Origin: Flaviflexus equikiangi
GTDB taxonomy: Bacteria; Actinomycetota; Actinomycetes; Actinomycetales; Actinomycetaceae
Direction of reading: 5' to 3'
DNA: 64,000 nucleotides
Assembly: GCF_014069875.1 (NCBI RefSeq)
Contig: NZ_CP059676.1
Location: forward strand, 372,001-436,000
Shown here: positions 51,636 to 61,003 of the stretch, in pieces
Numbering within the stretch: the stretch's first letter is position 1
Layout: every line of letters begins with the position of its first letter
The notes under the pieces: model-generated
The model's input: only the letters and a program-made list of their open reading frames with translations
Told to the model about the DNA's origin: nothing
Database searches by the model: none
Position numbers and translations under genes: made by a program

Positions 51636-52707
51636 TCACGTCTTCTCGCGCTTTTTCTTCCCGCTCTTCTTCTTGCCGCTCTTCTTCGACTTCGCGGACT
51701 TCTTCTTTGTCTTCTTCTTTTTCTTTCCGGGTGAGGTGACACCGGCGAGCGACGCGTCCGCGCTCTCCTTGCGGGCCAGGAAGTCCCCGAGTTCCGCTTG
51801 CGCATCCTCCAGCTGTTTGCTGACGGCCGCGAGGAGTTCTTCCGCATGGTCCGGGTCGACGGTTGCGAGGAGCTTGCGGCGTTGCACGTCGACATGCCAG
51901 CGCGGTGTGGGCCATTGGGGGTCGATGTCGATCAGGGCTTGGGTGAGGAGCTCTGTCACCGCGAGCCTGGCAAACCATTTCTTGTCCGCGGGAATCACAA
52001 ACCAGGGGGCGTGATCCGTTGACGTCAGCCGGAACACATCCTGGTAGGCCGCCTGGAAAGCATCCCACTTCGATCGTGTCTCCAGATCTCCGGGGCTGTG
52101 CTTCCACCTCTTGTCTGGGCGTTCGATGCGCTCGAGAATCCGGCCAGCCTGCTCCTCTTTCGAACACATGAGAGCAACCTTGATGATCGTGGTGCCGGAG
52201 TCGACAATGTCCCGCTCGAACCGGTTGATCTCGTCATAGCGTCCTCGCCAGACCTCTTCCTCCACAAGCTCATCCACGCGGGCAACGAGCACGTCCTCAT
52301 AGTGGGAACGATCGAAGACACCAATCTTGCCGGGCTGGGGCAGCTTCTTCTCCACTCGCCACAGATAGTGGTGCGAGAGCTCCTCCTCGGTGGGAACGCC
52401 GAAATAGGCGAGGGAGACGCCCTGTGGATCGACCATTCCCATGACATGGCGGACGATCCCGCCCTTGCCGGCCGTATCGAGGCCCTGGATCACAAGCAGG
52501 ACGGATCGGTTGCTGCCGTGCTTGGCGGACGCGAAGAGGCGAGAGGCGCTCCTGCAGATCGCTGAGAAGCTCGCCGCGTTCCTTCATGAGGCTGACGCCT
52601 TCGGCCTTCGCACCGGTGAAACCCGGGGTGCTTGAACGATCAAGGGCAGAGAGATCGAAGTCTGAACCTGCCCGCAGGGCGCTATGAGGCGGTGTCGTCC
52701 ATGTCAC
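51636..52707 (-). pseudogene. ppk2: Polyphosphate kinase 2 gene, frameshifted by 7-bp duplication
   Basis: PPK2 transfers phosphate between polyphosphate and nucleotides. N-terminal part (from ATG 52707) runs FDLSALDRSSTPGFTGAK... LSDLQERL; then the frame is lost at a heptamer repeat (52535-52548). The rest, in the other frame, has Walker A VIQGLDTAGKGG, GVFDRSHYEDVLVARV as Walker B and the lid ERIERPDKRWKHSPGD. Removing one heptamer restores LQERL-FASAKHGSNRS. The last 28 residues are an unusual Lys/Ser tail (KKKKKTKKK...). Read as a broken or phase-switchable gene. Confidence 0.8.
52535..52548. repeat. Heptamer tandem duplication in ppk2
   Basis: AGAGGCG AGAGGCG on the plus strand (CGCCTCT twice on the coding strand). 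One unit is extra compared with the family's continuous reading frame. Confidence 0.85.
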
Positions 52708-52760
52708 GGTGCTCTCCCATCATCGGTTGGGGAGAGCATACGCGAAGGGCCCGATGTGGG

Positions 52761-53471
52761 CTACTGGGAGCTGTAGGCGAGGGCGATCGCCACAGCGTGG
52801 CAGGCATAAGCCAACACTGTGCACAGGTGGAAGAACTCGTGGAAACCGAAGTGCTTCGGCCACGGATTCGGCCACTTCGTGGCGTAGAAGACCGCCCCGA
52901 TCGTATAGATCACGCCGCCCGCGATGATGAGCAGCACGATCGCGGGCGTGCCCGCGCGCCAAATATCGGGCAGATACCAGATGGCGACCCAGCCGACGGC
53001 GACGTAGAGCGATACGTAGAGCCACCGCGGGAAGTCCACCCACGACATGTGCATGGCGGAGCCGACGATCGCACCGCCCCAGACGATGCTCAAGCAGATC
53101 ACGAGGGATCGCCCCTCGAGGAGGGACAGCGTGATCGGTGTATAGGTTCCCGCGATCAGCACAAAAATGTTCGCATGGTCGATCTTCCGCATAATCGACA
53201 GCACCCTGGGGGACCAGTTCCCCAAATGGTAGAGAGCGGAGAAACCGAACAGCAGGAGGGAGGCCGCGAGGAAGACGACAGCGCCGACAATCTCAGCCGT
53301 TGTCTCCGACTCGATGATGAGATAGATGCAGAAAGCAACCGCGAGCGGTGTGGCGACGAGATGAAGCACCCCGCGTCCAGCGGGCTTGCCCGACCGTTTC
53401 CGTTGCTCCTTGTATCCAATCCTGTTGGCTTTTTCGCGCAATTGCGCGCCCTGATCGTGAACCGGCGTCAT
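52761..53471 (-). CDS. Hemolysin III / PAQR family membrane protein
   Basis: Seven-span membrane protein of 236 aa. HLVATPLAVAFCIYLI, FGFSALYHLGNWSP near 75 with conserved Ser-His, KIDHANIFVLIAGTYTPITL near 94 with Asp-His, and FHEFFHLCTVLAYACHAVAI at the end supply the zinc/hydrolase-like residues of the PAQR fold. Function in bacteria unclear, maybe membrane lipid homeostasis. Corresponds to Rv1085c; divergent from the prenyl synthase gene. Confidence 0.9.
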   Translation of the reverse strand: MTPVHDQGAQLREKANRIGYKEQRKRSGKPAGRGVLHLVATPLAVAFCIYLIIESETTAEIVGAVVFLAASLLLFGFSALYHLGNWSPRVLSIMRKIDHANIFVLIAGTYTPITLSLLEGRSLVICLSIVWGGAIVGSAMHMSWVDFPRWLYVSLYVAVGWVAIWYLPDIWRAGTPAIVLLIIAGGVIYTIGAVFYATKWPNPWPKHFGFHEFFHLCTVLAYACHAVAIALAYSSQ

Positions 53472-53537
53472 AGTTGAAGCCTACTCGCAAATTTGAGCGG
53501 TAATCTATTGAGTAGTTTCCGAAGGGAGCACCCCGTC

Positions 53538-54299
53538 TTGTCAATCAGGAACGTTGTCTACCAGCTCTACGAGAACCGCGTCTCGAGATCCTTGGAGCGG
53601 AGCCGTCTGCCCCGGCATGTGGGTGTCATTCTGGACGGCAACCGCCGGTGGGCGAAGACGATCGGAGCATCGCCGGCCCACGGACACCGCAAGGGTGCGG
53701 ACAAGATCAGCGAGTTCCTCACGTGGTGCGACGAGGCCGGTATCGAGCTCGTGACCCTCTGGCTGCTGTCGACAGAAAACATGTCTCGCGATGAGGCAGA
53801 GATCAAAGACCTCGTGGACATCATCGTCTCCACCGTCGAACAGCTGGCCCACGTCGGACATTGGCGCCTCCATCACGTCGGAGACCTCAAGGTCCTTGAC
53901 GACGAACACCGCGACCGGCTCGTCAGGGCGATCGAGTTCACGCAGGACTGCGACGGGCCCCTCGTCAACGTTGCCGTGGGGTACAGCGGCAGATCCGAAA
54001 TCACCGAAGCCGTGCGCGAGTTCATTCGCCACAAGGCCGCCGAAGGGCTCGATCCGATCGAGATCGCGCAATGCGTCTCAGACGAGGAGATCGAAGCACA
54101 TCTCTACACGAGGGGACAACCAGACCCGGACCTTGTCATCCGGACGTCCGGTGAGCAGCGACTGTCCGGCTTCATGCCGTGGCAGACAGTCCACTCCGAG
54201 TACTACTTCTGTGAAGCGTACTGGCCCGACTTCCGCCGAACAGACTTCCTGCGTGCACTGCGCGCCTACGAGATCAGGGACCGCCGCCACGGCAAGTAA
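53538..54299 (+). CDS. Z-isoprenyl diphosphate synthase (short/long-chain cis-prenyltransferase)
   Basis: UppS family enzyme that elongates prenyl diphosphates with cis bonds for wall-lipid carriers. 253 aa: VGVILDGNRRWAK near 30 (catalytic Asp), HGHRKGADK, LWLLSTENMSRD near 75, RTSGEQRLSGFMPWQ near 208 and the C-terminal EYYFCEAYWPDF. Closest by eye to Rv1086 (Z,E-farnesyl diphosphate synthase), also by context. TTG start with GGGAG eight bases upstream; an upstream TTG has none. Confidence 0.88.
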   Translation: MSIRNVVYQLYENRVSRSLERSRLPRHVGVILDGNRRWAKTIGASPAHGHRKGADKISEFLTWCDEAGIELVTLWLLSTENMSRDEAEIKDLVDIIVSTVEQLAHVGHWRLHHVGDLKVLDDEHRDRLVRAIEFTQDCDGPLVNVAVGYSGRSEITEAVREFIRHKAAEGLDPIEIAQCVSDEEIEAHLYTRGQPDPDLVIRTSGEQRLSGFMPWQTVHSEYYFCEAYWPDFRRTDFLRALRAYEIRDRRHGK

Positions 54300-54327
54300 C
54301 GGACCTCGAAGGCGCACAGCGCCACGA

Positions 54328-55284
54328 TCATGACTCGACGACCGAGAACGACGAGACGAAGTTGAGCAGCTCATCGCGGGTGGGCGGAACCGCTCCACGG
54401 CGGGAGACTGCAACCGCGCCGCCAGCATTCGCATAGCCCGCGATCGAACGCAGCTGGCGTTCAGACAGCATCCGGCGCGACTCCTTCGAGTCGTCGCCGA
54501 GTGCGCTCGTCCGGCCGAGGGCGTCGATCAGGGCTGACATGAACGAATCTCCGGCACCCACCGTGTCGACCACGGTCACTTTCGGTGTGCGGGACCGGAC
54601 GACGACGTTCTCTGTCGCGAGGATCGCCCCATCCTGACCCCCGGTCAGGGCGACAAGCTGAGGGCCCATGCGCAGCCAAGCCGCGATGACCTCATCTTCG
54701 GGAACACCCGGATACATGGCATCGATGTCGTCCCGTGACGCCTTGACAACGTCAGATAGGGAGATGAACTCTTCCGTCCGTGCGACGATCTCGTCGTGAG
54801 GGCCGATCCCTTCCCTGAAATTCGGGTCGTACGTGATCGTTGCAGTATCCGAGAGCGCGTCGATCCAGGCGCGGATCGCGGCGGGGGCGAGATGAACGGC
54901 GAGGGATCCCGTATGAAGGGCCTGGGGCGCCAAGGCGGCCAGGGCAGCCGCCTCAGGGGAGCCGGGTGCGGGCGGCAGGGGAGGGTTGAAGTGGAGTTCG
55001 AACTCGTACGTGGCTGAACCGTCGGGACCGATCGTGGCCTGCGCGGTCGATGTCGGCGACTGGCTCGTCGACCCCGGCCATAGCTTCGCACCGGATCCGC
55101 ACAGGGTAGTCTCCAAAAGATCCGCCCGGCTGCCGCTGCCGAGGTCGGAGACGAAATGAACCCGGCGGCCGAGAAGGCCGAGACCGCGGGCCACATTGAA
55201 CGTTGACCCGCCGGGTAGCTCGACCGGGCCATTGTCGGTATCGAAAATATCGACGAGAGCTTCGCCGATAACGAGACAAGTCAT
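54328..55284 (-). CDS. PfkB family carbohydrate kinase (fructokinase-like)
   Basis: Ribokinase-fold sugar kinase of 318 aa: GGSTFNVARGLGLLGRRV near 27 (substrate side), the catalytic GAGDSFMSALIDALG near 248 with Asp as base, and the di-Gly near the end. Sequence resembles bacterial fructokinases, but the sugar is not proven. Its start overlaps xseB by four bases, so it is co-transcribed with exonuclease VII, which seems accidental. Confidence 0.85.
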   Translation of the reverse strand: MTCLVIGEALVDIFDTDNGPVELPGGSTFNVARGLGLLGRRVHFVSDLGSGSRADLLETTLCGSGAKLWPGSTSQSPTSTAQATIGPDGSATYEFELHFNPPLPPAPGSPEAAALAALAPQALHTGSLAVHLAPAAIRAWIDALSDTATITYDPNFREGIGPHDEIVARTEEFISLSDVVKASRDDIDAMYPGVPEDEVIAAWLRMGPQLVALTGGQDGAILATENVVVRSRTPKVTVVDTVGAGDSFMSALIDALGRTSALGDDSKESRRMLSERQLRSIAGYANAGGAVAVSRRGAVPPTRDELLNFVSSFSVVES

Positions 55285-55520
55285 TGTTCCGTGTCCTCTT
55301 CTGTCACAGGCTTGAGCTGGGCAGCCTGCAACCTAATCCGCGCACCATCCAGCCACTGCTGGCATCGCTTCGCGAGAGCCTCACCGCGTTCCCATGCGGA
55401 AATGGATTCCTCAAGAGAGCCCGTTCCCTGCTCGAGACGTGCAACGATCTCGATGAGCTGTTGGCGTGCTTCCTCGTAGCTGAGTTCGACCACATCGTCG
55501 TTGATATTCTTCTTACTCAT
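55281..55520 (-). CDS. xseB: Exonuclease VII small subunit
   Basis: 79-aa helical subunit: VVELSYEEARQQLIEIVARLEQGTGSLEESISAWERGEALAKRCQQWL is the full family pattern. Binds the coiled coils of XseA. Start overlaps the xseA stop; stop overlaps the kinase ATG. Confidence 0.95.
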   Translation of the reverse strand: MSKKNINDDVVELSYEEARQQLIEIVARLEQGTGSLEESISAWERGEALAKRCQQWLDGARIRLQAAQLKPVTEEDTEQ

Positions 55521-56766
55521 CGCCGCTCCTTGCTGCTATCACGTGAAGTTCGAGTCGGCCTGAAGCGAGTAGCGCCTCAATGGAGTCACCGACCGTGACG
55601 TCGTCTGGTGAGCGCACCACCGTACCGGGGGTGCGCAGGACCGCATAACCGCGATCAAGAATTGATTGGGGAGAAAGGGATCGGAGCTGCCGGCGCAGAG
55701 CATCGAGAGCGTTCTCAGCATCGACCACTCCTCGTTCGACGAGCTCGGACAGGCGTGCAGCCATGCGACCAAGGTCGTCCTCACGGGCAGTCACCAATGT
55801 ATCGGGGTTCGCGATCACCGGTCGCGTGCGAATCGTGTCCAGATCGCTTTGGGCGAGCGTGAGGCGACGGTCGACTGCGAGACGCCCGCGCTTGAGACCC
55901 TCCTGAAGGATTCGCTTCTCCTCGGACACATCGGGAACGATCCGCTTTGCCGCGTCGGTCGGGGTCGAGGCACGATAGTCCGCTGCATCGTCCACGATCG
56001 GACGATCACCCTCGTGGCCGATCGCCGTGACAACCGGAGTCGTCGCGGCGACCACTGCGCGCACCAGAGCCTCGTCCGAGAACGGAAGAAGGTCCTCGAC
56101 GGATCCGCCGCCGCGGGCGATGACAATGACATCGACCTCCGCCATCGCGTCAAGCTCAGCGAGAGCATCCATGACCTGCCCAGGACTCAACGGTCCCTGC
56201 ACTTTCACTTCCCGGATCTCGAAGTCGACCTCGGGCCATCGTGCCCGCGCATTGACGATCACATCGTCCTTCGCCTTCGCATTCGAGCCGCAGATGAGAC
56301 CGATCCTGCGGGGCAGGAACGGAAGTGGAAGTTTACGGCTCGGCGAGAACAGCCCCTCATCGGCCAGCTTCTTCCGCAGAAGCTCGAGACGTGCCAGGAG
56401 GTCACCGACGCCAGCGAATCTCACCTCCGCAACCTGAAGGGACAGGGAGCCGTTCCCGGTCCAATAGTCCGGCTTCACCCGCAGGACAACCCGCGATCCC
56501 TCGGCCAGCTCCTGCGGGACAACGTTCGTCCACGCCTTGCAGTTGATCGATACCTGTTCGTCGAGGTCTCGAAGGGTGAAGAACTGGACACGAGACGACG
56601 CGCGCGGAGTGTATTGCAGGACCTCCCCCTCAACCCAGAGGGGCGACATGCGATTGACGTACTCGGAGATCTTCTTCGAAAGCAGGCTCAACGGCCACGG
56701 CCTGTCCGCAGTCGTCTCAGCGGCAAGCTGTGGCAGATCCGGAGGAATGGTCACCTGCGAGCTCAT
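55513..56766 (-). CDS. xseA: Exonuclease VII large subunit
   Basis: Degrades single-stranded DNA in repair. 417 aa from ATG 56766: N-terminal OB fold (VEGEVLQYTPRASSRVQFFTLRD), the catalytic region with GLICGSNAKAKDDVI near 143 and VIARGGGSVEDLLPFSDE near 222, TPVVTAIGHEGDRPIVDDAADYRASTPTDAAK near 254, then coiled coils. An earlier in-frame start exists (56787) but extends past the conserved part. Conserved neighbour of ispH. Confidence 0.95.
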   Translation of the reverse strand: MSSQVTIPPDLPQLAAETTADRPWPLSLLSKKISEYVNRMSPLWVEGEVLQYTPRASSRVQFFTLRDLDEQVSINCKAWTNVVPQELAEGSRVVLRVKPDYWTGNGSLSLQVAEVRFAGVGDLLARLELLRKKLADEGLFSPSRKLPLPFLPRRIGLICGSNAKAKDDVIVNARARWPEVDFEIREVKVQGPLSPGQVMDALAELDAMAEVDVIVIARGGGSVEDLLPFSDEALVRAVVAATTPVVTAIGHEGDRPIVDDAADYRASTPTDAAKRIVPDVSEEKRILQEGLKRGRLAVDRRLTLAQSDLDTIRTRPVIANPDTLVTAREDDLGRMAARLSELVERGVVDAENALDALRRQLRSLSPQSILDRGYAVLRTPGTVVRSPDDVTVGDSIEALLASGRLELHVIAARSGDE

Positions 56767-56883
56767 GGACTGTAGTTTCCCACGCAAAAATGTACAAAAT
56801 TCAAAATAGGTCCTATACCACGGGGCCAGCGCTGTTCATCGTCGCATTTGGGGCGGGTCATAGCCCAATGGTGAAGGCTCGCG

Positions 56884-56889
56884 TACCCT
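56884..56889 (+). promoter_or_regulatory. -10 hexamer of ispH (leaderless)
   Basis: TACCCT, seven bases before GTG 56897. Confidence 0.5.
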
Positions 56890-56896
56890 TGTGGGT

Positions 56897-57970
56897 GTGG
56901 ACACGCCAACGACACCGATCTCTCTCGCCGGCATCTCAGCCTTCCCCGGCGACGTTCCGTCGACACCGACCGCGGACGGCAAGAAGGTTCTCCTGGCGGC
57001 ACCCCGCGGCTATTGCGCCGGCGTGGATCGTGCCGTCGATGCTGTCGAGAAGGCCCTCGACCTGTACGGCGCGCCGGTCTACGTCCGGAAAGAGATCGTC
57101 CACAACAAGTTCGTCGTCGAGACGCTCAGCGCTCGCGGCGCGGTCTTCGTCAACGAAACAGACGAGGTTCCCGAAGGCGCTCGAGTCGTGTTCTCCGCAC
57201 ACGGAGTATCACCCGCCGTCCATGCCCAGGCGGCCGCGAGAAATCTGGCGACGATCGATGCGACATGTCCGCTCGTGACAAAAGTCCACAAAGAGGCGGT
57301 GCGTTTCGCGGCCGCCGACTACGACATCCTCCTCATCGGGCATGAGGGCCACGAAGAGGTTGAGGGCACGCAGGGTGAAGCTCCGAACCACATCCAGGTC
57401 GTCAACGGCCCCGAGGATGTGGCCAAACTCGAGGTTCGTGACCCTGACCGTCTCATCTGGCTCTCTCAGACCACGCTATCCGTCGACGAGACGATGGAGA
57501 CCGTCCATCTGCTCCGTGAACGCTTCCCCAATCTTCAAGACCCCCCATCCGATGACATCTGCTACGCGACCCAGAATCGGCAGGCCGCGGTCAAGACGCT
57601 CGGGCCCCGATGCGATGTCGTCATCGTCGTCGGCTCAGGAAACTCGTCGAACTCGGTCAGGCTCGTCGAAGTGGCTCTCGAATACGGTGCGGGAGCCGCC
57701 TATCGTGTCGACAAGGCGGACGAAATCGATCCCGCGTGGATTGAAGACGCCCAGACCATCGGACTCACCTCCGGCGCCTCGGTCCCGGAGATCCTCGTCA
57801 GGGACGTTCTCCGGGTCCTTGCCGAACGCGGCTACACCGACGTCGAAACCATCCGGACCGCAACGGAGAACATCGCGTTCTCCCTCCCGAAGAATCTGCG
57901 AGGTGACCTCAAATCCGCCGGCCACATCGTCGACGTGCCCCGCACGCCCCGCCCGAGGCGTGACCGCTAA
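56897..57970 (+). CDS. ispH: 4-hydroxy-3-methylbut-2-enyl diphosphate reductase
   Basis: Last enzyme of the MEP pathway, a 4Fe-4S protein making IPP and DMAPP. About 357 aa. Three cluster cysteines: [13 protein letters not shown] near 38, [15 protein letters not shown] near 120 and [10 protein letters not shown] near 217; VFSAHGVSP with His near 97 and [11 protein letters not shown] near 148. GTG 56897 is favoured by the leaderless promoter; GTG 56891 is in frame. The stop overlaps the convergent rmuC stop at CTAA 57967-57970. Confidence 0.95.
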   Translation: MDTPTTPISLAGISAFPGDVPSTPTADGKKVLLAAPRGYCAGVDRAVDAVEKALDLYGAPVYVRKEIVHNKFVVETLSARGAVFVNETDEVPEGARVVFSAHGVSPAVHAQAAARNLATIDATCPLVTKVHKEAVRFAAADYDILLIGHEGHEEVEGTQGEAPNHIQVVNGPEDVAKLEVRDPDRLIWLSQTTLSVDETMETVHLLRERFPNLQDPPSDDICYATQNRQAAVKTLGPRCDVVIVVGSGNSSNSVRLVEVALEYGAGAAYRVDKADEIDPAWIEDAQTIGLTSGASVPEILVRDVLRVLAERGYTDVETIRTATENIAFSLPKNLRGDLKSAGHIVDVPRTPRPRRDR

Positions 57971-59124
57971 TCGGTCAGCTCGCTGCGAGAGATCACGCGG
58001 ACCTGTGTGGATTCACTGGGCAGCTCCGCAACCTCTAAATTGTCTCCTGAGAGGGACTCGAAGCCCCGGGCAGTGACGAGAAGTCGATTCTCGAGCGTGC
58101 CGATCGCCTTGTTGTAGGCCGTCACCGACCCCGACAGCCGCGAACCCAGAGTTGCCAGATGCTTGCTGAGATCGCCAAGCCGCTGAACCAGATCCTTGCC
58201 CAGCGCAAGCACTTCGCTTGCCTCCTCCGTCACCCGCGAGGACGACCAGGTGGCCGAGACGGCACGCAGCAGGGCGAGAAGAGATGACGGGGACGTGATG
58301 GCGATGCCGAGACGCGCCGCCTCGTCCAACAGGCCAGGGTTCGACCTCACGGCTTCGGACAACAGGGACTCGGTCGGCATGAACATGATCGTCAGGTTGG
58401 GGGAGTGGGCGAACTGTGCCGGGTAGTTGCGCTTCGCCAGCGCGAGCACGTGAGAACGGACGGCCTTCGCGTGCTCGTTCAGCAACTGGTCGCGGCGTGC
58501 ACGCAGAGACGGATCGTCCGGTGATATCTCAACTGCCGCCATATACGCCGACAGGGGGACCTTCGAATCGACCGCGATCGTCCCATCACCCGGCAGGTAG
58601 ACGAGCATGTCGGGGCGCTGGTGACCGCCATCGGCCGACCTCACCGTCGCCTGGGTGTCGAAGTGGACGTGGGGGAGCATTCCCGCCGCGGTGACAAGAC
58701 GCTCCAGCTCGGCCTCGCCCCACGAGCCCCGAGCGCTCGTCGACGTGAGGGCGCTGCGCAGCGAGTTCGTGACCTCGAACAGGTCCCGCGATGCTTCGTG
58801 GCTGACCGTCAACTGCTGGGCGAGTTGGGCTGAAGCGGCGGCCTGGGACTTCTCCAGTTGGCTGACCTTCGACGTCATCGCAGTCAGATTCGCGGTGATC
58901 GGCGACAGCGCCTGCAGCAGATTCTGATCGCGAGAGGCGCGCTCGATCAGGCCGTTGTTCTCCTCCTCGAGCCTGTCCGTGCGGGCCTGCTGACGTGCCA
59001 ATTCAAGCCGAATCTCGGACGAACGAGACTGCGTCCGAGACACGCCGACCACATAACCGAGGCCGATGCCGATGGCGAGAAACAGCAGAACGATGAGCAG
59101 AGCGAAAGGCAGTGAAATCTCCAT
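57967..59124 (-). CDS. rmuC: DNA recombination protein RmuC
   Basis: 385 aa with an N-terminal membrane span ([22 protein letters not shown]), a long coiled coil of about 100 residues and the RmuC nuclease-like domain ([54 protein letters not shown]). RmuC limits inversions at short repeats. ATG 59124. Lies between ispH and ychF, as in other actinobacteria. A 152-bp gap to ychF has nothing further that I recognise. Confidence 0.92.
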   Translation of the reverse strand: MEISLPFALLIVLLFLAIGIGLGYVVGVSRTQSRSSEIRLELARQQARTDRLEEENNGLIERASRDQNLLQALSPITANLTAMTSKVSQLEKSQAAASAQLAQQLTVSHEASRDLFEVTNSLRSALTSTSARGSWGEAELERLVTAAGMLPHVHFDTQATVRSADGGHQRPDMLVYLPGDGTIAVDSKVPLSAYMAAVEISPDDPSLRARRDQLLNEHAKAVRSHVLALAKRNYPAQFAHSPNLTIMFMPTESLLSEAVRSNPGLLDEAARLGIAITSPSSLLALLRAVSATWSSSRVTEEASEVLALGKDLVQRLGDLSKHLATLGSRLSGSVTAYNKAIGTLENRLLVTARGFESLSGDNLEVAELPSESTQVRVISRSELTD

Positions 59125-59262
59125 GGAATCACTCTGTCAAAAGGCGCTGACAGAACAGGAGAGGAACTCGCTCTGGGAGGAAGAGTGGTGACACAGCACA
59201 ATCGGGGCATCTGCGAACGCGACTGTGACTAGGGACGTGCGGTGCGGGGAGTGCGGATCAAC

Positions 59263-59268
59263 TAGAAT
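59263..59268 (+). promoter_or_regulatory. -10 hexamer of ychF (leaderless)
   Basis: TAGAAT, eight bases before the GTG. Confidence 0.5.
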
Positions 59269-59276
59269 GATCAACC

Positions 59277-60356
59277 GTGGCCTTAACAATTGGAATCGCT
59301 GGACTCCCGAACGTCGGCAAGTCGACCCTGTTCAACGCGCTGACGCGCGCGACCGTCCTCGCGGCTAACTATCCCTTCGCAACGATCGAACCGAACGTGG
59401 GTGTCGTGCCGCTGCCGGACGAACGCCTCACCGTTCTCTCGGAGATCTTCAACGCACGCAAGATCATTCCCGCGACCGTGTCGTTCGTCGACATCGCCGG
59501 CATCGTCCGCGGCGCCTCCGAAGGCGAAGGTCTCGGCAACCAGTTCCTTGCCAACATCCGCGAAGCGGATGCGATCTGCCAGGTCACCCGAGCATTCTCC
59601 GACCCTGACGTCACCCACGTCGATGGTCGTGTCGACCCAGCATCCGACATCGAGACCATCACGACCGAGCTGCTCCTGGCTGACATGCAGACCCTTGAGA
59701 AGCAGATCCCCCGCCTAGAAAAAGAGGTCAAGGGGAAGAAAGCGCCGAAGGAACACCTCGACACGGCACGCGAGGCCCTCGCAGTCCTCGAAGAGGGCAA
59801 GACCATCAACTCCGTGATCGATCAGTTCGATCCCGAGATCATCAGAACGTTCCAGCTCATGACGGCCAAGCCCTTCATCTACGTGTTCAACACGGATGAC
59901 GAGGGCCTTGCCGATGAGGGGATGCAAGAAGAGCTCCGTGCGCTTGTCGCCCCTGCCGAAGCGATCTTCCTCGATGCGAAGTTCGAATCCGAACTCGTCG
60001 AACTATCCGACGAAGAGGCGGCCGAAATGCTCGAATCAACCGGGCAGGAAGAATCGGGACTCGGAAAGCTGGCGCGCGTCGGCTTCGATACGCTCGGACT
60101 TCAGACCTACCTGACGGCAGGCGAGAAAGAAACACGCGCCTGGACCATCAAGAAGGGCTGGACCGCCCCCCAGGCGGCAGGCGTCATCCACACCGACTTC
60201 GAACGCGGCTTCATCAAGGCAGAAATCGTCTCCTTCGACGACCTCGTCGAATATGAGGGCATGCAGGGCGCGAAAGCCGCCGGCAAGGTCCGCATGGAGG
60301 GGAAGGACTATGTCATGCAGGACGGGGACGTCGTGGAGTTCCGGTTTAACGTCTAG
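59277..60356 (+). CDS. ychF: Ribosome-binding ATPase YchF
   Basis: OBG-family P-loop ATPase of 359 aa: GLPNVGKSTLFNALT near 8, DIAGIVRGASEGEGLGNQFLANIREAD near 69, the changed G4 site YVFNTDDEG (no NKxD, giving ATP preference), and a C-terminal TGS domain (TAGEKETRAWTI, GKVRMEGKDYVMQDGDVVEFRFNV). Involved in translation start and stress response. End of the conserved block; accessory DNA follows. Confidence 0.96.
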   Translation: MALTIGIAGLPNVGKSTLFNALTRATVLAANYPFATIEPNVGVVPLPDERLTVLSEIFNARKIIPATVSFVDIAGIVRGASEGEGLGNQFLANIREADAICQVTRAFSDPDVTHVDGRVDPASDIETITTELLLADMQTLEKQIPRLEKEVKGKKAPKEHLDTAREALAVLEEGKTINSVIDQFDPEIIRTFQLMTAKPFIYVFNTDDEGLADEGMQEELRALVAPAEAIFLDAKFESELVELSDEEAAEMLESTGQEESGLGKLARVGFDTLGLQTYLTAGEKETRAWTIKKGWTAPQAAGVIHTDFERGFIKAEIVSFDDLVEYEGMQGAKAAGKVRMEGKDYVMQDGDVVEFRFNV

Positions 60357-60389
60357 CGTTATTGACGGAGTCCGTTATGCCATGGTCGC

Positions 60390-60674
60390 GTGACCAGATC
60401 GTTCGGCGACAAGGAGACCGAGCGCATCCGGTTTGAGAAGTACGTCAAGCACGTCGACCGAACGGTGCAACGAGCGACTCTGCGGAAGCTCGAGCTGATC
60501 CATGCGGCGAACGACGTCGAGAACCTGAGAATCCCGCCGGGGAACCGGCTGGAGCGGCTCGTCGGCGACCGTCGTGGACAGCACAGCATTCGCGTCAATA
60601 CGCAGTGGTGTCTCTGCTTCATCTGGAGAGAAGGAGGCCCGGATAAAGTCGAACTCGTCGTCGACTACCACTGA
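60390..60674 (+). CDS. higB: HigB-type mRNA interferase toxin
   Basis: 94-aa RelE/HigB toxin. FRIKYVKH-type start of the family, here IRFEKYVKHVDRTVQRATLRKLELIHAA, then IPPGNRLERLVGDRRGQHSIRVNTQWCLCFIW and C-terminal VELVVDYH, a close match to the plasmid-maintenance killer family. GTG start; no ribosome site seen. The HigA gene follows directly. Such pairs cleave mRNA when the antitoxin is lost. Confidence 0.9.
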   Translation: MTRSFGDKETERIRFEKYVKHVDRTVQRATLRKLELIHAANDVENLRIPPGNRLERLVGDRRGQHSIRVNTQWCLCFIWREGGPDKVELVVDYH

Positions 60675-60681
60675 GAGCGAC

Positions 60682-60969
60682 CTGATTGAGCCGATCCATC
60701 CAGGGGAGATTCTGATGGAGGACTTCATCGAGGGCTTCGGGACTACGCAGAACAAGCTGGCGGTGTCGATCGGTGTGCCGCCGCGCCGGATCAACGAGAT
60801 CGTGCACGGCAAGCGCGGGATCACAGCTGATACGGCGATCCGCCTGGCACGGTACTTCGGGACGTCCGAGGAGTTCTGGATGAACCTGCAGTCGAACTAT
60901 GAGCTGCGGCTCGGACGCAGGGTGCTACGGGACAAGGTTGCCGCGCTCACGCCTCTGGCGGGCGCGTAA
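60682..60969 (+). CDS. higA: HigA-type antitoxin, start codon unusual
   Basis: Xre/HTH antitoxin: LIEPIHPGEILMEDFIEGFGTTQNKLAVSIGVPPRRINEIVHGKRGIT... is the full family pattern with HTH near residue 22-42. The family's usual MxxLIEPIHPG start has no ATG/GTG/TTG here; the nearest codon is CTG 60682. An ATG at 60715 (MEDFIEGF) has AGGGGAG six bases upstream and may be the true start, leaving off the first 11 residues. A GTG far upstream (60574) overlaps the toxin. Boundaries are thus uncertain. Confidence 0.75.
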   Translation: MIEPIHPGEILMEDFIEGFGTTQNKLAVSIGVPPRRINEIVHGKRGITADTAIRLARYFGTSEEFWMNLQSNYELRLGRRVLRDKVAALTPLAGA

Positions 60970-61003
60970 GTTGCGATACGTGGTCGCTGAGTCTGACCGG
61001 TAG

